NCBI GenBank assembly: GCA_947447665.1
Contig: CANFJX010000010.1
Location: 1-64,000, forward strand
Source: Bacteriovoracaceae bacterium
Lineage (GTDB): Bacteria; Bdellovibrionota; UBA1018
Length of the DNA stretch: 64,000 nucleotides
Direction of reading: 5' to 3'
Shown: piece after piece, positions 59,481 to 64,000 of the stretch
Layout: every line of letters starts with the position of its first letter
Numbering within the stretch: position 1 is the stretch's first letter
The notes under the pieces: generated by a model
Seen by the model: the letters and a program-made list of their open reading frames with translations, nothing else
Database searches by the model: none
Told to the model about the DNA's origin: nothing
Program-made: the position numbers and the translations under genes

Positions 59481-60311
59481 ATGAAGATTTTCGATCGCAA
59501 ATTTGGCAAAAATTTTTTTGAGTCGCTTCCCGGCTCGCCCGGTGTGTATCGTTTTCTTGATGAATCCGCCCAAGTGATTTACGTGGGTAAAGCAAAAAAT
59601 TTAAAGAGACGAATCGAACAATACAGAAATGCGAAGCGCCGAAAAAAACATCGAAAGATGAAAATCATCGTGGCTGCTGCCGCACAGGTTAACTTTCAAA
59701 TTTGTCCAACTGAGCAAGACGCTGAAATTCTCGAAACTCAACTCATTCAAAGTCTCCGCCCAAAATGGAACGTGGTCGGGGCTTTTTATTTTCTCTATCC
59801 TATGATTGGTTTGAGGAAATCTGGGGATGAAGTTTCATTCTGCTACACGACTCAACCTGAATTCTTTTCTGACTTTGAACTCCACGGTGCTTTTCGCTCA
59901 AGGCAGATCTCTCGGGATGGATTTTTTTCACTCATGACACTCCTGAGCTACATCGGACATCGAAGCAAGCCATCACCAGACACATTTCTGCCCAAATACT
60001 CATACGTCCAAACTTTCAGGCAAATACCAGTGGACTGGTACCATTCCATTGCAGCTTTTTTGCAGGGTGAGTCCAGGAAGTTCCTAGAAATCCTGACGCT
60101 CGAGTTACTCGAAAACGCGGGAGCGAGAAGCAGAAGCAAAGCAATCCAAGATGAGATCAAGCAAGTGTTAGCTTTTTGGAAACACGAGGCTCTGTCGCTA
60201 CAGAAGGCTCGATCTCAAATTTCAGAATTTACCTATCCAGTGAGCCAAAAAGACCGCGATCTTCTATTCTTGAAAGCGAAACATCGACTTTCCCTAACGA
60301 CCTCCAATTGA
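59481..60311 (+). CDS. GIY-YIG nuclease-family protein (UvrC/Cho N-terminal-like)
   Basis: A 276-residue protein. The N-terminus SPGVYRFLDESAQVIYVGKAKNLKRR is the UvrC-type GIY-YIG domain, with the variant GVY-YVG pair, the Arg and the downstream Glu (EQDAEILETQLI). The rest is unlike UvrC: no UVR, RNase H-like or HhH domain. It is close in size to Cho, the single-cut UvrC homologue. Nucleotide-excision or related DNA repair is the likely role. It lies 4 bases after the coiled-coil gene. Confidence 0.82.
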   Translation: MKIFDRKFGKNFFESLPGSPGVYRFLDESAQVIYVGKAKNLKRRIEQYRNAKRRKKHRKMKIIVAAAAQVNFQICPTEQDAEILETQLIQSLRPKWNVVGAFYFLYPMIGLRKSGDEVSFCYTTQPEFFSDFELHGAFRSRQISRDGFFSLMTLLSYIGHRSKPSPDTFLPKYSYVQTFRQIPVDWYHSIAAFLQGESRKFLEILTLELLENAGARSRSKAIQDEIKQVLAFWKHEALSLQKARSQISEFTYPVSQKDRDLLFLKAKHRLSLTTSN

Positions 60312-60362
60312 ACGAGCGTCGAGGCTTAGAATAGGTGCGACTAGGCTGATCGGTCGACGAAT

Positions 60363-61073
60363 CTACTTATAGTAGATTTCCTGATGAACGGATTCTTTAC
60401 CCACTCCCTTTTCGAGGAGCAAAGCCTTTACTTCATTAATCATTCCACCATGGCCGCAGAGGTAGTACTCGGTCTCCAACCATGGGAAATCAGAACCTAC
60501 ACCTTTTAGATAATCCGTAACTCGACCCCGAAACCCATTCCAATTTGGGCCAGCCTGAGAAACCGCGGCGACAAACTTCATGCGCGGCATTGCCCCAAAA
60601 GTATCTGCGTAGAGGATCTCATCCTCAGTTCTTACACCCAGCAGGCAATAACCTAGGGCAGGGGGATTCTCCTGAAACTTGCGACTCAATGCCATAGAAC
60701 GAAAGGGGGCAATTCCTGTCCCAGTTGCTACAAAACATACATTGCGGCCCGGTTTATCTTCAAAAACAAAGCTCCCATAGGGGGCAATTGCCCGCGCGTG
60801 ATCGCCTGGTCTCAGACGATAAAGGTATTGAGTTCCCGGCCCGTCTTCTACGATCTTGACGCAAAGCTCTATTTCTTTTGCCTCAGGAGGCGAAGCGATC
60901 GAGTAAGCCCGTCTCAGATCCCGTCCATTTGGACCGGCCCCTGGAATCACCACGCTGATAAACTGCCCTGCATCAAAAGGGAGCGGCTGATGAGTTTCAA
61001 ACGCCGTTTCGAAAACAGTAGGCGTGAGTTTTTTAAACGACTTGACATGACACTGAAATTCAATGGGTTTCAT
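60363..61073 (-). CDS. Ferredoxin/flavodoxin-NADP reductase-like protein
   Basis: A 236-residue FNR-family flavoprotein. FAD-binding RRAYSIASPP and the GQFISVV strand are followed by the NAD(P) domain GTGIAPFRSMALSR and YLCGHGGMINEVKALL, ending VHQEIYYK. There is no 2Fe-2S domain. It would pass electrons between NAD(P)H and a small carrier protein. Divergent from tatA. Confidence 0.88.
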   Translation of the reverse strand: MKPIEFQCHVKSFKKLTPTVFETAFETHQPLPFDAGQFISVVIPGAGPNGRDLRRAYSIASPPEAKEIELCVKIVEDGPGTQYLYRLRPGDHARAIAPYGSFVFEDKPGRNVCFVATGTGIAPFRSMALSRKFQENPPALGYCLLGVRTEDEILYADTFGAMPRMKFVAAVSQAGPNWNGFRGRVTDYLKGVGSDFPWLETEYYLCGHGGMINEVKALLLEKGVGKESVHQEIYYK

Positions 61074-61136
61074 CGCCGTTTAAACTAACACAGGAACCCA
61101 ATTGACGCCAGAATCCTGTTGGGATACTAACAAGTC

Positions 61137-61322
61137 ATGCTTGGTTTAAGTGCAGGTCATTTGCTCATTCTTACTGTTGTTGTTCTCCTTTTCGGCCACC
61201 GCCGCCTTCCTGAATTGGGCCATGCCCTGGGAAAAGGCGCCGGAGCTTTCAAGCGTGGACTCGAAGGTAAGGGAGCTGAAGATGATTCGGAACCTCAAAT
61301 CAACCCCAATCGCTTAAGGTAA
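61137..61322 (+). CDS. tatA: Twin-arginine translocase subunit TatA
   Basis: A 61-residue protein with one N-terminal helix (GHLLILTVVVLLFGHRRLP), the conserved FG followed by Leu-Pro hinge (FGHRRLPELG), an amphipathic helix (LGKGAGAFKRGLEGK), and an acidic/polar tail. TatA oligomers form the pore for folded-protein export. tatB and tatC are not in the window. Confidence 0.93.
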   Translation: MLGLSAGHLLILTVVVLLFGHRRLPELGHALGKGAGAFKRGLEGKGAEDDSEPQINPNRLR

Positions 61323-61356
61323 GGCCTTTTTCGACCCCTTCCCCGATTTTTAGTAT

Positions 61357-61385
61357 TGATCCCCTCCATCAAACTATATAAACTA
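61357..61385 (+). promoter_or_regulatory. Putative promoter of STAS gene
   Basis: TTGATC (61357-61362) and TAAACT (61380-61385) are 17 bases apart, or TATAAA at 61378 with 15-base spacing. A GAGGGGG ribosome-binding site follows before the ATG at 61422. Confidence 0.35.
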
Positions 61386-61421
61386 TTAAGATAGATCTTA
61401 TATCCGAGGGGGAAGCGTTAC

Positions 61422-61886
61422 ATGATCCAAGTCGAGAAAGAGCAAAAGGGGTCTATTTCTGTTTACAAACTTTCTGGCAATATTGAAGAAGACACCCACC
61501 TTGAAGAGATCCTTGGACCGCCCAAACCTCAAATGGAAATCCACTGCAAAAACATCTCAAGAATTAACTCAATCGGAGTTAAAACTTGGATCAAATATTT
61601 CCAAGGATGCCAAAAGGCGGGCTCTAAGATAACCTACGTCGAGTGCTCCACTGCTATCGTCGAGCAAATCAACCTCATCCTCAACTTCAACTGCGGCGGT
61701 ACTGTTGAGAGCGTCTATCTTCCATTTTCCTGCACCCAATGCCGAACGGAGCTGGCTGGGCTATTCAAAGTCGTGGACTTAAAAAAGCTAAACATGACTT
61801 TACCCACTTTAAAATGCACAAAATGCAGCGGAAAAGCCGAATTTGACGACATTCCAGAGGACTACTTAGCGTTCCTCAATCGCTAG
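61422..61886 (+). CDS. STAS-domain protein with C-terminal zinc-ribbon-like segment
   Basis: A 154-residue protein. Residues 1-95 form a STAS-like domain: ISVYKLSGNIEED, EIHCKNISRINSIGVKTW. Ser50 in the NSIG turn sits where anti-anti-sigma factors are phosphorylated. The C-terminus has two Cys pairs (CTQC and CTKC) about 30 residues apart, likely a zinc ribbon, unusual for STAS proteins. The following GHKL-like gene starts 24 bases later, the usual pairing for a partner-switching module. Confidence 0.75.
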   Translation: MIQVEKEQKGSISVYKLSGNIEEDTHLEEILGPPKPQMEIHCKNISRINSIGVKTWIKYFQGCQKAGSKITYVECSTAIVEQINLILNFNCGGTVESVYLPFSCTQCRTELAGLFKVVDLKKLNMTLPTLKCTKCSGKAEFDDIPEDYLAFLNR

Positions 61887-61910
61887 AGTGAACCCTTTTT
61901 ATGGAAAGAG

Positions 61911-62894
61911 ATGTGCTGCTTGAGTAAAACTCTACTACTCCTTTCAGAACGGGCCGATGACAAGGCTTTTGCGGATGAAATCTGCAAACTCTCTGAACTG
62001 AAAATCCAGGTGGTGAGGCGGGCCCCAGAGGCCATAAAACTAATGCAGGAAGCATCTCCCCAAGTGATCCTGGTGGACGCCTCCACTCAGGATCTTTATT
62101 CGACTTTCGAGGGAGCCGTTAGCAATTCGCTGGGCCTATTCTCTGAAAAGGTGCATCCGAACTCAATTCACTTCTTGTTAGACTCTACGATGAGCGAGGC
62201 TAGCTTTATTGTACAAAGCCCATTGCTCGGGAGCTTTGTAAAACGTAGTTCATCCGACCCTGCCGGGGCAGGCAATCACTACGGACGGATCATCCGGGCC
62301 GGGCTCAAGGCAAAGTCTTTTGGACTCAAGGACATCTACTTAGAGGAAGCAAAAGTTCAAAGAATAGAAATGAGCCAAATCTCCCAAAAATCTAAGGTGC
62401 TCGAAGCTGTTAAGGCCTACCTTTTAGCGGCTAAATGGAGCATGAGACCTACCTCCAGGATCCTTACGTCTGTTGATGAATTACTGATGAACGCATTTTA
62501 TGACGCCCCTCAGGCAAGCTTCGCTAGCTCCTCCAATGCTACAACCCCAGCCTTGGACTTAAAGGACCTAGAACAAAAAGGAAGCGTCCTGATTGATTTG
62601 GCTTTTGACGGAAAATACTTTGGTATTGCCGTGACTGACTTCTACGGAAGCCTAGACAAGGCAAAGCTCATGAATTATATTTCCAAGGGTTTTTCAAAAT
62701 CAGAATACAAAGTAAAAACCACCACGTTCAACGCTGGCATCGGGCTTTCTACTGTGCACCAAACTGGCGGCAGCCTTCTATTTTTATGCGAAGCGAGCGT
62801 AAAGACGGAGGCGATTCTTTTTTTCCAGAAATCTGATAAATTCAAAGATTTTAGGAATCAGTTCCGATTTATTTCGACTCAGTTTTATTTTTAG
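61911..62894 (+). CDS. GHKL-like ATPase regulator with receiver-like N-terminus
   Basis: A 327-residue protein. Residues 1-130 resemble a receiver fold (KTLLLLSERADDKAF, then PQVILVDAS with the Asp at the phosphorylation position). Residues about 150-320 are GHKL/HATPase-like: N-box SVDELLMNAFYDAP, G1-like DFYGSLDK, glycine loop NAGIGLSTVHQTGGSL. It shares the LMNxxYDAP N-box with the regulator at 56628, so the two are probably related. With the adjacent STAS protein it could act as an anti-sigma-like kinase. Confidence 0.7.
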   Translation: MCCLSKTLLLLSERADDKAFADEICKLSELKIQVVRRAPEAIKLMQEASPQVILVDASTQDLYSTFEGAVSNSLGLFSEKVHPNSIHFLLDSTMSEASFIVQSPLLGSFVKRSSSDPAGAGNHYGRIIRAGLKAKSFGLKDIYLEEAKVQRIEMSQISQKSKVLEAVKAYLLAAKWSMRPTSRILTSVDELLMNAFYDAPQASFASSSNATTPALDLKDLEQKGSVLIDLAFDGKYFGIAVTDFYGSLDKAKLMNYISKGFSKSEYKVKTTTFNAGIGLSTVHQTGGSLLFLCEASVKTEAILFFQKSDKFKDFRNQFRFISTQFYF

Positions 62895-62908
62895 TCTAAA
62901 ATTTCGCG

Positions 62909-63556
62909 ATGCCTACTCGATCCAAACAAAAAAATCCAGCCCTCCAATTTATCCTAGCATCGACTTCGCCCCGGCGCCTGGACCTCATGAATCAGGTAAT
63001 GCTCCCAGTTCATGTCATCGCTCCCGAAGCAGACGAAACACCTCAACCTTCTGAAAGCCCTAAAAAGCTTGTGCAACGACTCTGCCTAGCAAAGGCTCTG
63101 TCCGTAAAAACAATCGTCCTCGGCCAAGGGAGGTCAGGCTTGATCATTGCGGCAGATACTATCGTCGTATCTCCAACAGGCAAAAAGATTCTCGGAAAAC
63201 CAAGATCCTCAATTGAGGCAAAGAGCATGCTCAAATCCATCTCGGGAAGAACTCATTCGGTTCTTACAGGTTACTGTATTTTGGACCCACTCGACAGAAA
63301 GAACAAAGCACCCTGGGTGCGAGTCGTCGAGTCTAGAGTCAAAATGCGAAAACTGACTGAGAAAACGATCAGAGACTACATCACCACCGGAGAGCCCATG
63401 GACAAAGCCGGAGCCTATGGCGCTCAAGGAATCGGTGGCGCCCTGATTGAAAGAATCGTCGGCAGCTATACCAACGTGGTCGGTCTGCCGATGACTGAAA
63501 TCCTCATGGATCTTGAGAGCAAATTTAAAATCCAACTTTTAAGTTGGATCCAGTAA
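62909..63556 (+). CDS. maf: Maf-family nucleotide pyrophosphatase
   Basis: A 215-residue Maf/Ham1-fold protein. It has the opening LASTSPRRLDLM, the EADETPQP region, IIAADTIVV, GKILGKPR in variant form, SGRTHSVLTGYCI, and the end YTNVVGLPMTEI. Maf enzymes hydrolyse non-canonical or dTTP/UTP-type nucleotides and affect septum formation. A 9-base inverted repeat (63530-63549) at the 3' end lies within the coding sequence. It overlaps nothing and precedes yggS by 9 bases. Confidence 0.93.
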   Translation: MPTRSKQKNPALQFILASTSPRRLDLMNQVMLPVHVIAPEADETPQPSESPKKLVQRLCLAKALSVKTIVLGQGRSGLIIAADTIVVSPTGKKILGKPRSSIEAKSMLKSISGRTHSVLTGYCILDPLDRKNKAPWVRVVESRVKMRKLTEKTIRDYITTGEPMDKAGAYGAQGIGGALIERIVGSYTNVVGLPMTEILMDLESKFKIQLLSWIQ

Positions 63557-63565
63557 ACAAGAAGA

Positions 63566-64000
63566 ATGAACACTCTCCAAGAAAGATACGTTGAGCTCAA
63601 ATCTCACGTCGCTGAACTCATTGAAAAGTCCGGGCGCAATTCAGCCGTAACGATGATCGCCGTCAGTAAATTTCAGCCGGTCGAATCCATTGAGATCCTC
63701 TATCATTTAGGCCAAAGAGACTTTGGCGAAAACTACGTCCAAGAACTCTTAGAGAAGGATCGTGTTCTCAGAGAGAAGGGGATTCAAGACATCCGCTGGC
63801 ATTTTATCGGACACCTCCAGCGCAACAAGGTGAAGGCTCTTCTCCCGATCGTAGATATCCTTCACACGGTTGACTCTTTGGAATTAGCCACAGAAATCGC
63901 TAAGCGATGGCGTTCGCTTGACAGGCAACAAAAGGTTAAAATTTTTTTAGAGGTCAATCTGCACTCAGAACCATCCAAAGCTGGATTTGATCCGAGCCAA
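63566..64000 (+). CDS. yggS: YggS/PROSC-family PLP-binding protein (3' end outside window)
   Basis: The frame runs from the ATG at 63566 to the window end, 145 codons. It has the PLP-lysine motif IAVSKFQPVESI, FGENYVQELLEK, the signature WHFIGHLQRNKVK and FLEVNLHSEPSKAGF. The family binds pyridoxal phosphate and maintains PLP and amino-acid homeostasis. GAAGA lies just upstream. It probably shares a transcript with maf. Confidence 0.93.
   Translation, partial: MNTLQERYVELKSHVAELIEKSGRNSAVTMIAVSKFQPVESIEILYHLGQRDFGENYVQELLEKDRVLREKGIQDIRWHFIGHLQRNKVKALLPIVDILHTVDSLELATEIAKRWRSLDRQQKVKIFLEVNLHSEPSKAGFDPSQ

Noticed and set aside
63530..63549. 9-bp inverted repeat as maf terminator
   Set aside because: It lies inside the maf coding sequence, has a 2-base loop and no T-tract.

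Overview
The window is compact, protein-rich chromosomal DNA of a Gram-negative bacterium. Evidence for an outer membrane includes LolA, several probable beta-barrel proteins, a lipoprotein with a lipobox and an OmpA-type MotB. Gene content (collagen-like/FG-GAP surface protein, CGNGxC-type Cys-rich motif, stand-alone SpoIIE-type phosphatase, STAS and GHKL-like signalling proteins, flagellar-motor-like genes) recalls Bdellovibrionota or another former deltaproteobacterial lineage. That placement is inference from style, not from a marker gene. Genes are tightly packed, many overlap by 4-70 nt, and three tail-to-tail pairs overlap by 42-46 nt. I saw no convincing rho-independent terminators, rRNA, CRISPR array, intact transposase or prophage.

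Layout. 1-3450: 3' part of a giant surface protein (collagen triplets, FG-GAP repeats, two LamG-like domains). 3562-10058: DUF4143-type ATPase (minus), smc and a lolA-like gene (plus), then a decayed DUF4143 ATPase (minus). 10228-13328: yajQ, rimO, queG. 13283-15651: MFS exporter plus a thioredoxin-like protein. 15731-18480: split transketolase, a small membrane protein and a DUF962 protein. 18591-20007: tRNA-Ser(CGA) directly abutting a katG pseudogene with a large internal deletion. 20147-21397: GT87-type membrane glycosyltransferase.

21513-26384 is the most interesting block: a five-gene operon of a PEGA/TPR-like lipoprotein, a single-span protein that looks like a FliF-FliG fusion, a small probable outer-membrane barrel, MotA and MotB. 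No flagellar export, rod, hook or filament gene lies nearby. It reads as a MotAB-driven rotor anchored in the envelope without a flagellum. A FecR-domain protein and a HAMP/SpoIIE phosphatase follow (26419-29267).

29533-41050: outer-membrane protein, glycosyltransferase, DUF3618 and DUF1469 membrane proteins, KefB-type antiporter, secreted FAD oxidase, APC permease, second intact DUF4143 ATPase with an inverted repeat at its start, secreted protein and metallophosphoesterase. 41061-53000: tRNA-Arg(CCG), a 41-residue membrane ORF, an aldehyde dehydrogenase, citrate synthase, a methyltransferase, Tex, an ABC-F ATPase, a Ste24 protease fused to a phytochelatin-synthase-like domain, tRNA-Ser(GCT), and a gene-poor patch with a long hairpin and a truncated gene. 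53105-64000: MoxR/DUF58/transglutaminase operon; a cNMP-binding/GHKL-like regulator; coiled-coil protein; GIY-YIG nuclease; ferredoxin reductase; tatA; a STAS protein and a second GHKL-like regulator; maf; and the start of yggS.

Two themes link scattered genes. SpoIIE phosphatase, STAS and two related GHKL-like proteins are the parts list of a partner-switching network. Three DUF4143 ATPases (two intact, one dead) differ in whether they keep the PD-(D/E)XK-like C-terminal signature.
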